Shown: in pieces, positions 45,599 through 54,250 of the stretch
Position numbering within the stretch: the stretch's first letter is position 1
Layout of the letters: the number at the start of each line of letters is the position of its first letter
Assembly (NCBI GenBank): GCA_902494195.1
Contig: CABUSH010000007.1
Coordinates: 1-64,000 of the forward strand
Direction: 5' to 3'
Source: an uncultured Collinsella sp.
GTDB lineage: Bacteria > Actinomycetota > Coriobacteriia > Coriobacteriales > Coriobacteriaceae
DNA length: 64,000 nt
Notes under the pieces: model-generated
Seen by the model: the letters and a program-made list of their open reading frames with translations, nothing else
What the model was told of the DNA's origin: nothing
Databases searched by the model: none
Position numbers and translations under genes: made by a program

Positions 45599-46980
45599 TA
45601 GAGCAGCTGCTCAAGGTCAATAAGCCTTGTGTCGTTCACTTGGGCGGCTTTCTCTCGACATGCCTCCGTAAATCCACCCTTGCTAAACAGGTAATATCGT
45701 TGGATCGGCCTGCCCAACAATGTTCCGCGACGCATGAGCGTCTCAAGCACATCGACGTCAGCGGGCTCGTTTCTCCATTTGCACTCGCCAACGATGAGCT
45801 CCCCATCGGCGTCCTCAAGCACAACGTCAATCTCTTCTTGCCGGCGCGTGTTCGGGTTCGTGCCCCACCAAGAGCCGATTGCCTTGGGCAGCACATCCAG
45901 CTCGCTCTCAACAACCTGCCGCATCAACCACTGGCGGCACACTTCTTCAAATGCAGGACCCACAAAGGTGGACAAATCATGCTTGGCGATACGCGCGGCC
46001 ACAGCGGCCCCGAGCCCCTCCTCAATTGTTCCCGCGTACTGTGGAACAAAACGATACCAAAACCTAAACAAGTTGTCGCAGATCCGATAGATTACTTGAC
46101 GTTTTGTTGCCTTTACAACAGGCGTGACGCGCTCAACGATTCGCAGCTCGATCAATGCGTCGAGCAGTCGCGCGACCTGTGGTGTTGCGAGGTGGGTAAC
46201 ATCGGCAATCTCTTTGGAGCGTACATAGCCGTTGGCAATGGCGGTTATGACGGCATTGTAGATAGCCGGGCTGCGGACCTCTTGCAGCAGATAGTTCTGG
46301 GGTTCGGCATACAAAAACGCATCTTGACGCAGCAGCGCATGCTCAAGGTTCCATTGGGTGGAACGCGCGCCATCGAGCTGTGATAGATAGAGCGGCATCC
46401 CGCCAACAACGGAATACAGCTCGATGACTCTTTCGATGGGCGCATCAGGAAGCATGAGCGCCACGTCGAAGATGGTGAACGGGTCAATGCGCAGCTGCAT
46501 GGTGCGGCGTCCATAAAGAGGGCTTTGGTGTCCTAGTACCTGGTGTTCCATAAAGCTCATGGACGATCCGCAGAGTACGAGGAACAGCTTGCTCGTGTCT
46601 TTATGTCGATCGATAAGCGTTTGCAGGCACGATGAGACGCCCGGATCGCTCTCGGCGAGGTAGGGATACTCGTCAATAATCAGAACGATTTGCTCTGTCT
46701 TGGCGTGTTCGAAGACGGATTCGAGTGCAACCTGGATAGAGGGGAACGCTGCTCCTGCGGCGCTATCGCCAAGTATCTCGCGGCTGAGCAGCGCGAGGTT
46801 TTCGCTTGCAACGGTTTGCTGCCCGGTAAAGAAGATCACATGAGGTTTGCCCTGTGTAAAGACGCGAAGCAGGCTGGTTTTACCCACGCGACGCCTTCCA
46901 TAGACTACGGCAAACTGAAAGGAGCCCTTTTGATAGGCGGTTTCCAGGGATTCAAGCTCTTTCCGACGTCCAACAAACAT
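45598..46980 (-). CDS. AAA ATPase with C-terminal DUF234 / PD-(D/E)XK domain
   Basis: This 460-residue protein starts 'MFVGRRKELESLETAYQKGS'. Walker A 'YGRRRVGKTSL' is at 27-37 and Walker B 'QIVLIIDEYPYL' near 97. A winged-helix region ('SKEIADVTHLATPQVARLLD') and a C-terminal DUF234 nuclease-like domain with 'EEIDVVLEDADGELIVGECK' follow. This is the 'archaeal ATPase' type, common in Bacteria and Archaea, often single-gene and mobile, with no settled function. It stands on the minus strand inside the zinc-ribbon island and has its own terminator. The upstream region is AT-rich (47000-47040), unlike its neighbours. Confidence 0.9.
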   Translation of the reverse strand: MFVGRRKELESLETAYQKGSFQFAVVYGRRRVGKTSLLRVFTQGKPHVIFFTGQQTVASENLALLSREILGDSAAGAAFPSIQVALESVFEHAKTEQIVLIIDEYPYLAESDPGVSSCLQTLIDRHKDTSKLFLVLCGSSMSFMEHQVLGHQSPLYGRRTMQLRIDPFTIFDVALMLPDAPIERVIELYSVVGGMPLYLSQLDGARSTQWNLEHALLRQDAFLYAEPQNYLLQEVRSPAIYNAVITAIANGYVRSKEIADVTHLATPQVARLLDALIELRIVERVTPVVKATKRQVIYRICDNLFRFWYRFVPQYAGTIEEGLGAAVAARIAKHDLSTFVGPAFEEVCRQWLMRQVVESELDVLPKAIGSWWGTNPNTRRQEEIDVVLEDADGELIVGECKWRNEPADVDVLETLMRRGTLLGRPIQRYYLFSKGGFTEACREKAAQVNDTRLIDLEQLL

Positions 46981-47082
46981 GATGTGCCTCGCTCATATAC
47001 GTATTATTAACATATATATTACTAACACGTATATGAGTAACTTTCCATCCGTCAATCGGACGGCAAGGAAATGACAGCGTTT

Positions 47083-48441
47083 CTACTTAACGAGGCGCTT
47101 GAGTTTGGCATAGTCCTGAATCTGCTTTTTGCGCTTGGCGTTGAGGAGGTTGTTGAGATCGAGCCTCTCGGCGGTGCAGCGTTTGAGTAGCTCGGAGCTG
47201 TCAAAGCCGTTTGACTCAATGTCTTCATCCAGATCGTGCTTGAGCTTGGTCCATTTATTGAGCTGCGAGCGCACGTAGGCCGCGGGACGTTCTATCTCGT
47301 TGGCGATATCGCGTACGCTGGCGCCCGCTCCAAACAACTCGCGTATCTTTGCCGTCTCCTTGCGCGTGCGCTCGTTTTTGGCATCGGTCTTGCATCGATC
47401 GCTGCAGTAGTGCCGTTTGACGCCACGATGCCCGGCAAGTGAGTAGGCGCGTCCGCACTGCTCGCAATAGCCAATTTTGACGGTGCTCAGCTTGCGCGAA
47501 AAATCAAACCAGAGCCACGAGAGATAGCTGTCAAAGGAGAGGAACCCTGTGTACTCGTTGCCCTGGAACACATCCACGTGCGCGCCCGAGAGATGCGAGA
47601 TCACAAGCGCCTGCACCAAAGCGGTGAGCGCATCGCGGTCATCGTTTTCAAGTTCTTCGCGGCGCTCCTGGATATCTGCTTGAGGGTCGATTACATAGAA
47701 GCTCTCCTCGCTATTGCTGACCTTGAGTCGCGCTGAAATCTCCGAGCTGGAGTCTTCGTCCATGTAGAACATCGCCTGCAAAACACTGAAGTCATTGGCG
47801 GTGAGCTCGTGTTCAAAAGAGAGCACGTTGAGTGCAACGAGGGATTCTTCCTCGTCGATCATAAACATAAAGGCGTAGAAATATCCCGCATCGGATTCGA
47901 TTTTGCGCACGATGGGCAGGCTTTTGAATGAGTCGGTATAATCACCGCCCGCCCTCAGGATAGTGGTGTAGATCTTGAAGGATGACCCGTTTGCCGCGCA
48001 GGTCACAACTGATTTCTCGATTCTTTCCAATGCGGAGACCTTTGCGATGGTGCAGCTCCCGTTGAGGTATTCCTGGATGCGCATGGCAATAAGTGCTGCC
48101 ATCGCGGCATTGGCCCAATCGCGTACGGATTCTATTGCGTGCTTGCCAAAAAGCGGCCCGGTCTGTTCGGCGTAATCAAGTACGTTAAAGAGGCTTGAGC
48201 GGAAGGGCTGCTCTTTAACGGCGGTGGGTTCGATGCATGATGCCAGCCTGATCAGATCGGCATGGCGCTTGCTGTGTGCGGGCCCTTCGTTGCTTTTGTT
48301 GCCGGCCAGCTCGGTGGGCATGTAGAGTTCAAAGACAAGCTGGGCCTCGCCAACGGGCCTATTGGGTTCGTTCTCTATGAGGTTGACTTTCTTAAACGGA
48401 ATCGAACCTTCAACGGTGCGTGTTTGGGAGAACTCAAACAT
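47083..48441 (-). CDS. Zinc-finger / helix-turn-helix protein of unknown function
   Basis: This 452-residue protein has no signal or membrane segment. Its C-terminal part carries a Cys4 zinc finger 'YCEQCGRAYSLAGHRG' then 'RHYCSDRC' (about 336-362), like CGNR-type fingers. A helix-turn-helix-like 'LFGAGASVRDIANEIERPAA' (about 378-397) and a basic tail follow. The N-terminal 330 residues are unrecognised. It may bind DNA and regulate island genes. It is monocistronic on the minus strand, divergent from the zinc-ribbon gene at 48581. The start follows CAGGGGTAAC, a weak ribosome binding site. Confidence 0.7.
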   Translation of the reverse strand: MFEFSQTRTVEGSIPFKKVNLIENEPNRPVGEAQLVFELYMPTELAGNKSNEGPAHSKRHADLIRLASCIEPTAVKEQPFRSSLFNVLDYAEQTGPLFGKHAIESVRDWANAAMAALIAMRIQEYLNGSCTIAKVSALERIEKSVVTCAANGSSFKIYTTILRAGGDYTDSFKSLPIVRKIESDAGYFYAFMFMIDEEESLVALNVLSFEHELTANDFSVLQAMFYMDEDSSSEISARLKVSNSEESFYVIDPQADIQERREELENDDRDALTALVQALVISHLSGAHVDVFQGNEYTGFLSFDSYLSWLWFDFSRKLSTVKIGYCEQCGRAYSLAGHRGVKRHYCSDRCKTDAKNERTRKETAKIRELFGAGASVRDIANEIERPAAYVRSQLNKWTKLKHDLDEDIESNGFDSSELLKRCTAERLDLNNLLNAKRKKQIQDYAKLKRLVK

Positions 48442-48580
48442 TGTTACCCCTGTCTCTAGCTGCAGGTTTAATAGCGTAGCACGTTTAAGAAAATTACCCG
48501 GTCAAAATCTCTATATAGGATAAACGACAAATCGTATCTTGTGATCGTCAAGAAACGGGGTAACGAGAAAGGACCCGATT

Positions 48581-49198
48581 ATGCATTGCAAACAGTGTGG
48601 AGCAGAGATTAACGACGGCGCCAAGTTCTGCGGCGTGTGCGGAACGCCTACGGTCGCGGCTGCGGCCAGCGCGGTGGGGGATGCGATTTACGTCGAGGCC
48701 CAGCCGATTGAGAGCCAGTCTGTCGAGGCTCAGTTTCAAGCGGCGGAGGATGCAGAGGCCGCTGCTTGCCTGCAGGATTCGCTTCACGAGTCCATCGGGT
48801 CGCTTGGGCGAGCAGCGGTGATTTCATTGCTCTATGTGCTCTTTTTCAATTACGTGCTGGGAGGTGGCTCGCTGGGACTTAACAATATGATTCCGCTGGC
48901 GCTGCTTCTGATTGGTCCCTGGAAGGTGATTATCTCGCTGTACCGCAGCGGTGTAAGGCTTCCCTTTGTCTATGGTAGCGGCATTATCGGTATCACGATT
49001 ATGCTAATCGAGCTTGTGGTTCTCGTGGGCCTTCCTGTCGTGGTTCTGATGCTTTTTTACTGGTTGGGCAGCGTGATTCACGGGGCGGTTCCGGTTGTTC
49101 CCGAATTAGCACCGATGACGATCGTGGCGCTCTGGCCTATCGCCTCGGTTGCCAACATCATCTTCAAGGCAATCAAGCTGCACATGGTTCGCGCCTAG
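48581..49198 (+). CDS. Zinc-ribbon multi-TM membrane protein
   Basis: The 205-residue protein starts MHCKQCGAEINDGAKFCGVC; the zinc ribbon uses CxxC at 3-6 and 17-20. A linker and three to four membrane segments between about 80 and 200 follow ('AAVISLLYVLFFNYVLGGG', 'IGITIMLIELVVLVGLPVVV', 'MTIVALWPIASVANIIF'). GAGAAAGGA precedes the ATG. It differs from the single-TM relatives in having a multi-pass membrane part with no large ectodomain. It is the third independent zinc-ribbon membrane gene here. Function unknown. Confidence 0.75.
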   Translation: MHCKQCGAEINDGAKFCGVCGTPTVAAAASAVGDAIYVEAQPIESQSVEAQFQAAEDAEAAACLQDSLHESIGSLGRAAVISLLYVLFFNYVLGGGSLGLNNMIPLALLLIGPWKVIISLYRSGVRLPFVYGSGIIGITIMLIELVVLVGLPVVVLMLFYWLGSVIHGAVPVVPELAPMTIVALWPIASVANIIFKAIKLHMVRA

Positions 49199-49349
49199 CA
49201 AGTAGCCCGTCGCATGCCTTCCGCATGGGGTCAGGCGAATTTGAAAGGTGAAAGAAAAGGCTTACAGTCGAGCAAATTGTTCCTGGGCCTTTCCTGTTTG
49301 CAGGCTGTGGGCTATCGTTTCGATATGCTGAAGTTCTAGGGGGGGATTT

Positions 49350-50843
49350 ATGTACTGCGCAAGCTGCGGGGCAAAGATCAAAGACGGGGCGCGATTCTGT
49401 TCCGCATGCGGAAAACCGTTGGATGTGGATGATGCGCCGGCGAATGCTCAGCAGCCGCTTCCTTCAGGTACACCAAAGGCATCTGCTGATATAAAAGCGA
49501 CAAGCGATCCTGCTGCATCTCGCGCAGAGAGCGCTTCTCCGGCGCCCTCTGATCATATGTCCTTTGCGGCCTTTATGATGCAGCGTCGGCAGATCGGCCG
49601 TTTTGCTGTGCCTACGTTTGTCACCATTCTTGCAGCAATCATCTTTACCGCTGGTGTCGCTTACGCCCTGGTCAAAGCTTACGAAGCCTTTGTGCTGCCT
49701 CAAGCGCAGCAGCAGGAGCAGCCGGCTGCAGTCGAGAAGAAGTCGTCTAAAAAGAAGGTCGCGGTAACAAACAAGAAAGCACGCAAGGCTTACGAGGGCG
49801 TGGTTGCGCGTTACGAGGACTTTGCGAGCTATTGCGAGCAGAAGGGGGCTGGTGCTGCCAGCTACGACGACTGGGCCCAGGGACGCGGTGGTGATTCTGG
49901 ACTGGGGCAGATATTCGTTTATAACAACCAGACTGCCCCCGGCTTTTTAAGCTACTACTATGCTTTCGATGATTTGAACGGCGACGGAATTGACGAGCTG
50001 CTTGTTGGGTCTGTCGATGCGCAGAACGATATTTCGGCGATTGTGGGTGCCTACTGCTTTGTTGATGGAGCGGCTGTTTCGGTTATGCCTTCGTCAGAGA
50101 TGGTAGAAGGCTCCAGCAATATGACGAATCAGTATGACGGTTTTATTGCTCAGGGTGAGAGCCAAGTCATTACTGTCTGTAAGGACGGCATCGTTAAATT
50201 TACTTGTAGTCAGGATTGTAACCAGGCAGATTTCTATATTTCGCTTACTGCAAAGGGTCCTGAGGTCGTAGACGCGGTGCAAATACAAAATAAGGAATTC
50301 GATAGGCAGAATGGCGCCTACTTGGTGAGGACCGTTGAGGATGGTGGCAAACCGCAGGAGGCGATGGTCCAGGGGCGTGAGGAAGCGTGCAGAATTCTTG
50401 ACGAGCTCGCCGGGAAGTATCCGGAGGCCGACATTGAAATGCCGTCCGCAAGCAGCGATATGTGGAAGGCATTCAAAGGGGTGGAGCCTTCGGAGGGCTC
50501 TTTGAAGGACGGCTCTGGCGCTGCGGACGATCGATCTGGCGCATCTCAAGCACCATCTGAAGCGGCATCCGATAGCAGCGACGATGGGGAGGCCGCTGCG
50601 CGCGGCGATGGCGTGATCGCCGACATGGATGCGTTCATTGCAAACGCCAGGCGCGAGTTGATTGTGCCAGATGACGCCTCTATTACGTTCAAGGTCGCTG
50701 ATAAGCCAAACTATTGGGAGGGGGCGGCAACGTACGTTTGGTACGTCGAGTTTTATAAAGACGGAAAGGTCGTAGCGTCTGCGGAATGCGGCTCCGAAGG
50801 GTACCCATGTCGGTCGATTATGGCCTATCACGAGAGCTGGTAA
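49350..50843 (+). CDS. Zinc-ribbon, single-TM protein with Ca-site-like ectodomain (paralogue)
   Basis: 497 residues from MYCASCGAKI. The zinc ribbon (CxxC 3-6, 17-20), a low-complexity linker, the juxtamembrane 'FMMQRRQIGRFAVP' (75-88) and a membrane helix (87-109) match the protein at 42713 closely through 'AGVAYALVKAYEAFVLP'. The ectodomain is different: 'AFDDLNGDGIDELLVG' (about 206-221) recalls the DxDxDG loop of the protein at 43938, and a C-terminal module with 'YVWYVEFYKDGKVVASAEC' follows a serine-rich spacer. A run of seven G (49339-49345) acts as the ribosome binding site. Likely membrane-anchored with an outward domain. Confidence 0.78.
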   Translation: MYCASCGAKIKDGARFCSACGKPLDVDDAPANAQQPLPSGTPKASADIKATSDPAASRAESASPAPSDHMSFAAFMMQRRQIGRFAVPTFVTILAAIIFTAGVAYALVKAYEAFVLPQAQQQEQPAAVEKKSSKKKVAVTNKKARKAYEGVVARYEDFASYCEQKGAGAASYDDWAQGRGGDSGLGQIFVYNNQTAPGFLSYYYAFDDLNGDGIDELLVGSVDAQNDISAIVGAYCFVDGAAVSVMPSSEMVEGSSNMTNQYDGFIAQGESQVITVCKDGIVKFTCSQDCNQADFYISLTAKGPEVVDAVQIQNKEFDRQNGAYLVRTVEDGGKPQEAMVQGREEACRILDELAGKYPEADIEMPSASSDMWKAFKGVEPSEGSLKDGSGAADDRSGASQAPSEAASDSSDDGEAAARGDGVIADMDAFIANARRELIVPDDASITFKVADKPNYWEGAATYVWYVEFYKDGKVVASAECGSEGYPCRSIMAYHESW

Positions 50844-50941
50844 CTTTAACCGAGCCGTTTTGACATTACAGCGCGCGCAGCTCTTATACCTTTCCCCTTG
50901 TTCCATCCGACGAGTTTAGTTACGGCTAAAACGGCCGTTAC

Positions 50942-51034
50942 GAAGAGCTGGCCGAGAGGCCGAAGGCACTCGCCCACTAAGCGGGTATGCCACAAAAGGG
51001 TATCTGGGGTCCGAACCCTCCCGGTTCTTCGTCA
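50942..51034 (+). pseudogene. Degenerate tRNA-Ser-like gene
   Basis: The class II tRNA layout is clear. The acceptor GAAGAGC pairs with GTTCTTC, the D-arm reads TGGCCGAGAGGCCGAAGG, the anticodon stem is CTCGC/GCGGG, a 5-bp variable arm is present, and the T loop is TCCGAAC. The anticodon loop is CCACTAA, so U33 is C and the anticodon would be ACT instead of GCT. Two extra bases separate the T arm from the acceptor, and the end is TCA rather than CCA. These changes argue for a relic or a highly diverged tRNA-Ser(GCT). Confidence 0.55.
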
Positions 51035-51098
51035 GTTGACCAAAGGTGCGACATTATTACCGCTCATCGGGGGTGGCTAAATGAGATGACTTGAGGGC

Positions 51099-51104
51099 TA
51101 TAAT
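51099..51104 (+). promoter_or_regulatory. -10 box (TATAAT) of the SPFH operon
   Basis: A perfect TATAAT lies 122 bases before the first gene of the operon. No matching -35 is visible at 16-18 bases. The leader after it includes GGGGACAG, a core of the dispersed palindromes. Confidence 0.45.
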
Positions 51105-51226
51105 TAGCCAAGCTAAGTTGGGGACAGATTGAGGCGCACAGGCTTTCGATGCGCCTATCGACTCGGCAGTTCACAATTTATTAGACACGCGGAACGCGTG
51201 GTTTGGGATTAACGAAAGGAATCAGC

Positions 51227-52603
51227 ATGTCACTGTTCCATAGCGATAACGAAAAGGAAGAAAAGCACAGCGGAATTCTCGGTGCCTTTTCTGTCGACAA
51301 TATCAAATGGGAGCCTGGCAACGACGAAGATGCCTCGCTTGTCTCATTCCGCTATCCCTACGAGGATTTTCCCAACGGGTCCTATCTTCAGGTTGCGCAA
51401 TCGCAGATTGCCGTTTTTACCAACAATATGGGGGCGGGCAGTTCTACTGACGCTACGGGTGCCGGCGATTCTCAGGTAAGCGTGTTTGTCGGTCCGTGCA
51501 AGATCAAGCTCGACACGGGAGACAGCCGATTCGCCCCGTTCCGCAATGCCGCCCATTCGCTTACCGGCGGTAGCTCGGCGTTTCATTCCGTTGTGTACTT
51601 TATCAATACTAACTACATGAACGAGCTGCGCTGGGGCACGACCGAGCCCATCATCGTCCAAGACCCTGAGGAAGACGTCAACGTTCATGTTCGCGCCTTT
51701 GGTTTGTTTGGCGCGCATATCGAGCAGAATGACTCGAGCCTGGTTCCCATTCAGGTGAGGAAGTTCCTCGTTAAGGTCGTGGGCACGCGAGATCGCTATA
51801 CGCGAGAAGAACTTACTTCCTTTATGCGGGCAAAAATCCTTGAGTATGTTCCTGACCTGCTTGCCAAGGCGATTGTTGACCAGGAGGTTTCCGTTCTTAA
51901 AATTGCGACGCATCTGAGCGACTTCTCGTCTCAAATGCAGGGCAAGCTCGTTAACTATTTCGATGAGTTTGGTCTCACGCTCGATAACTTCTCGTTCAAC
52001 AGCATCAAGCCCTTCGAAGAGGATCTTGCCGCCATCAACGAGATGAAGATCCAGCGTAAGCGGAGCATTCTCGAGGCGCAGGGTAACGCTGCCCAGATGG
52101 ACATCGAGTCCGAGGCACTTGCCAGGAAGCGTGCGCGCGAAGGCTACAACTATCAGCAGGAACGCGGCATGGACGTAATGGAGAGTGCTGCGGGCAATGA
52201 GGGGAGTGCCGCATCGGGCCTCATGGGAGCCGGCATGGGACTCGGTATGGGAGTTGGCATGGGCGGTGCATTTGGAGCTGGCTTCTCCAACTTGGCCAAC
52301 CAGACCATGGGCGCTGTTGCTCCCATGGTTGGAACGGCTTCCGCGTCCGCAGGTATGCAAAACGGTCCCGTGTGTCCCAGTTGCGGAAACGTTAATCCGA
52401 TGGGCGCTAAGTTCTGCCTGGAATGCGGACAAAAGCTCGAGCAGGGTGTTGCGTGTTTGGCGTGTGGGCATCTTAACCCGGTCGGTGCCAAGTTCTGCCT
52501 GGAATGCGGGAACCGGTTGATCTCGCCAAGGTGCCCGAGCTGCGGAGCCGAGTTGCCCGAAGGGACCAAATTCTGCCCCGATTGTGGAACTAAGATCCAA
52601 TAA
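51227..52603 (+). CDS. SPFH-domain protein with three C-terminal zinc ribbons (YdjI-like)
   Basis: 458 residues from MSLFHSDNEK (ATG after GAAAGGA). Residues about 30-270 form an SPFH/virion-core-like domain ('LQVAQSQIAVFTNNMGAGSS', 'FLVKVVGTRDRYTREELTSF'). A charged helix (270-310), a Gly/Met-rich linker (about 320-345) and three CxxC...CxxC ribbons (about 384-402, 409-430, 434-455) follow. The same architecture occurs in Bacillus YdjI, which works at the membrane with PspA-type proteins. It has no membrane segment of its own, so it probably assembles on the inner membrane face through partners such as the four-TM protein encoded next. First gene of a five-gene operon. Confidence 0.88.
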   Translation: MSLFHSDNEKEEKHSGILGAFSVDNIKWEPGNDEDASLVSFRYPYEDFPNGSYLQVAQSQIAVFTNNMGAGSSTDATGAGDSQVSVFVGPCKIKLDTGDSRFAPFRNAAHSLTGGSSAFHSVVYFINTNYMNELRWGTTEPIIVQDPEEDVNVHVRAFGLFGAHIEQNDSSLVPIQVRKFLVKVVGTRDRYTREELTSFMRAKILEYVPDLLAKAIVDQEVSVLKIATHLSDFSSQMQGKLVNYFDEFGLTLDNFSFNSIKPFEEDLAAINEMKIQRKRSILEAQGNAAQMDIESEALARKRAREGYNYQQERGMDVMESAAGNEGSAASGLMGAGMGLGMGVGMGGAFGAGFSNLANQTMGAVAPMVGTASASAGMQNGPVCPSCGNVNPMGAKFCLECGQKLEQGVACLACGHLNPVGAKFCLECGNRLISPRCPSCGAELPEGTKFCPDCGTKIQ

Positions 52604-52615
52604 GGAGAAACAAAG

Positions 52616-53317
52616 ATGAACGGTTCTGTTAAACGTGTCATTTTGGGCGAGGCAATCGTCTTGGTGGCGTGGCTTGTAATCATGTTTGTCTGCAAAAACG
52701 CGCTGATGAACCCTATCGTCTTTGCTATGTCGCTTGGCTTTGGGGTTTTGGCTTTTGCGGCGGCTTCGATTTCGGCTGCCATGTCCGATAAGCAGTCCAC
52801 GGTCAAAAGCACGACCGAAATCCATTATTTGCCGGTCGCATCCAGCTGTGCCTACTTTGTCGTTGCCCTTCTGGCCAACACGTACTTTGTGTTTGCGGCA
52901 TATGGGTGGGGCGGCAGCACGATTCCAGTCGTCGTAAACGTTGTCCTTCTTGCTGTGCTTGTCCTTGTGCAGATGGGTCTTGGCTTCAATGGCCGCCAGG
53001 TTGACCAAAAGGTTGCTGCCGTGGCCGCAAAGACGGTTCAAACGGCGCAGTTCGGATCGTATGTGGGACAGCTCCTCGCCGTGGCGCAGGACGCTCAGGT
53101 CAAAGCCGAACTCAAAGCGCTTAAGGACGACATCTCCTTCAGCTCCAACATGTCGCAACCCCATGTTCAAGAGGTCGAGCGACAGTTCTCCGCAGCGCTT
53201 GAGGCGGTCTCGAATTCCATGAGTGCCGATGAGCCGGCAGATGTTACGGTTGGCCTTGTCCATGATGCGCGCAATATCTGGAAAAAGCGCAATGCGGCGC
53301 TGACCGCTGTCAAATAA
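52616..53317 (+). CDS. Four-TM membrane protein of SPFH operon
   Basis: This 233-residue protein has four membrane segments (about 8-26, 33-54, 77-100, 103-125) and a cytoplasmic C-terminal half of about 105 residues that is helical and charged ('AAVAAKTVQTAQFGSYVGQL', 'VQEVERQFSAALEAVSNSM'). AAGGAG lies 9 bases before the ATG, 12 bases after the SPFH gene, so they are cotranscribed. It is the likely membrane anchor for the SPFH/zinc-ribbon protein. I do not recognise a named family. Confidence 0.78.
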   Translation: MNGSVKRVILGEAIVLVAWLVIMFVCKNALMNPIVFAMSLGFGVLAFAAASISAAMSDKQSTVKSTTEIHYLPVASSCAYFVVALLANTYFVFAAYGWGGSTIPVVVNVVLLAVLVLVQMGLGFNGRQVDQKVAAVAAKTVQTAQFGSYVGQLLAVAQDAQVKAELKALKDDISFSSNMSQPHVQEVERQFSAALEAVSNSMSADEPADVTVGLVHDARNIWKKRNAALTAVK

Positions 53318-53371
53318 GGGCTCGCGCTGCTTTTTGCCAGGGCACTTTGATGGTTGAAGTGGGGGAAGCTA

Positions 53372-54178
53372 TTGGAAATCAACGGAATAACTTGTGAGGG
53401 CTGCGGCAGCACCGATGTCGAGTTTGACCCCGCAACTCGAAAGGTTCATTGCAACCAGTGCGGTCGCGAGATGTACTATTCGCGGGCGCGTCTGGGGGCC
53501 ACGGGCAAAATCGCGTTTGCCAAGGACAATGCCATCAAGTTTTTTAAGGGTGGCAACTTCCCGGAGGCCCGCAAATTTGCCGCGGACGTGCTCAATATGA
53601 TGCAAGACAACGCGGCAGCACAGTTTATGGTTGCGTACTGCGATGAGTTTTGCGAAGGTCTTTCGGGTTCGATGACGGTTTTCTTTAAAAGGGCCGAAGA
53701 TATCCCTCTCGAATATGACGAAGTGCGTGACTTGATCGACTTGTTTGAGTCGACGCTCTACAACATGCGTGACTTTGAGGTTCAGATGGTATCGCTCGTG
53801 GTCGCCAATATGCAGAGCATGGAGGATCGGTCTCGGCTTGAGAGCTTTATCGATGCTGTGTGCCCGTTCTGCATAGCGCGGTATGCTTCGGAAGACTTTA
53901 TGACCGCAGAGCGGGAGAGCTTCTATCAAGATATCGCCGCCAACTGCAACATACCCAAAACGTGTCTCGCACTACTCAAGGGCATTAGAGAGAACCCCGG
54001 GTCCCCCTATAAAACTGGTTCGTTTACGTTACGAAGAAGGACCTCGTACTTTCTCGAACACTATGTGGAGCCCGTCGGGCGCATCGTCAATTCGATGAAG
54101 GCAAGCCAATACAAACAGAAGTTTCTTGTGGCCTATCAGCAGGTGTCCGAGCAATACCGAAGCATGGCCTCTCAATAA
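53372..54178 (+). CDS. Zinc-ribbon helical protein of SPFH operon
   Basis: About 268 residues, likely from a TTG at 53372 (MEINGITCEGCGSTDVEFD), with GGGGGAAG just upstream; another in-frame TTG is at 53354. The N-terminal ribbon has CEGCG and CNQCG (about 8-32), as in TFIIB-type fingers. The rest is helical, beginning 'NAIKFFKGGNFPEARKFAAD', which resembles a tetratricopeptide-like repeat, with further Cys pairs (CPFC near 173). It is soluble. It lies 54 bases after the four-TM gene and is part of the same operon. Function unknown; a scaffold or adaptor is plausible. Confidence 0.72.
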   Translation: MEINGITCEGCGSTDVEFDPATRKVHCNQCGREMYYSRARLGATGKIAFAKDNAIKFFKGGNFPEARKFAADVLNMMQDNAAAQFMVAYCDEFCEGLSGSMTVFFKRAEDIPLEYDEVRDLIDLFESTLYNMRDFEVQMVSLVVANMQSMEDRSRLESFIDAVCPFCIARYASEDFMTAERESFYQDIAANCNIPKTCLALLKGIRENPGSPYKTGSFTLRRRTSYFLEHYVEPVGRIVNSMKASQYKQKFLVAYQQVSEQYRSMASQ

Positions 54179-54250
54179 AGCGGATGGCGGGTGCTTACTC
54201 GCTTAAAGCTATTGGATGATCTAAACAGTTCAAACTGAAAGGTGGTACAG

